NCBI GenBank assembly: GCA_009993955.1
Contig: JAACSL010000014.1
Coordinates: 44,674 to 108,673 of the forward strand
Direction: 5' to 3'
From: Paraglaciecola sp.
Lineage (GTDB): Bacteria > Pseudomonadota > Gammaproteobacteria > Enterobacterales > Alteromonadaceae
DNA length: 64,000 bases
Made by a program: the position numbers and the translations under genes. Under the pieces are notes generated by a model. That model was not told the DNA's origin. It saw nothing but the letters and a program-made list of their open reading frames with translations, and did not search any database. Positions 63,937 to 64,000 of this stretch are shown here, piece after piece. Every line of letters begins with the position of its first letter. Position 1 is the first letter of the stretch.

Positions 63937-64000
63937 TTAAGCAGCCACCATCGCATTTCTCTCAACGTCGCTAATATTAAGGGATGGCTTATTTTTCTTG
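63937..64000 (-). CDS. Possible C-terminal end of a gene running off the window (...KKNKPSLNISDVERNAMVAA*)
   Basis: Open minus-strand frame from the edge to a TAA; no family recognised. Confidence 0.3.
   Translation of the reverse strand, partial: KKNKPSLNISDVERNAMVAA

Overview
The window is a gammaproteobacterial chromosome segment, probably Alteromonadales judging by gene content and order. Most of it is dense housekeeping and signalling DNA: opgGH; a D-cysteine desulfhydrase-like gene; a binding protein/hybrid kinase pair; a RimK-like ATP-grasp plus GNAT-C39 pair; ung; the thrABC operon with an unannotated thr leader peptide and attenuator; an acetolactate-synthase-like/ALDH pair; ygiF/ygiM-like genes; two sigma-70 family modules; a BvgS-like hybrid kinase with an HD-GYP regulator; ftsB-ispD-ispF-truD-surE-pcm-DUF368-nlpD-rpoS; tpx; folA; obgE-rpmA-rplU/ispB; a GGDEF-EAL protein; rpsF-rpsR-rplI; and groESL. 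Three loci carry reading-frame lesions: a 46-bp tandem duplication in opgH, an in-frame amber codon in a TIGR03546-like gene, and a G6-run frameshift in its TIGR03545-like partner. The least explained DNA is the ~800-bp non-coding region downstream of groEL (about 63001-63805). It is a mosaic of short hairpins whose stems differ completely in sequence while the loop is almost always TCCN or TCCCG. Inside it are two copies of a ~150-bp module whose inverted arms show a compensatory base-pair change between copies. All identifications are by reading the sequence; no searches or folding programs were run.
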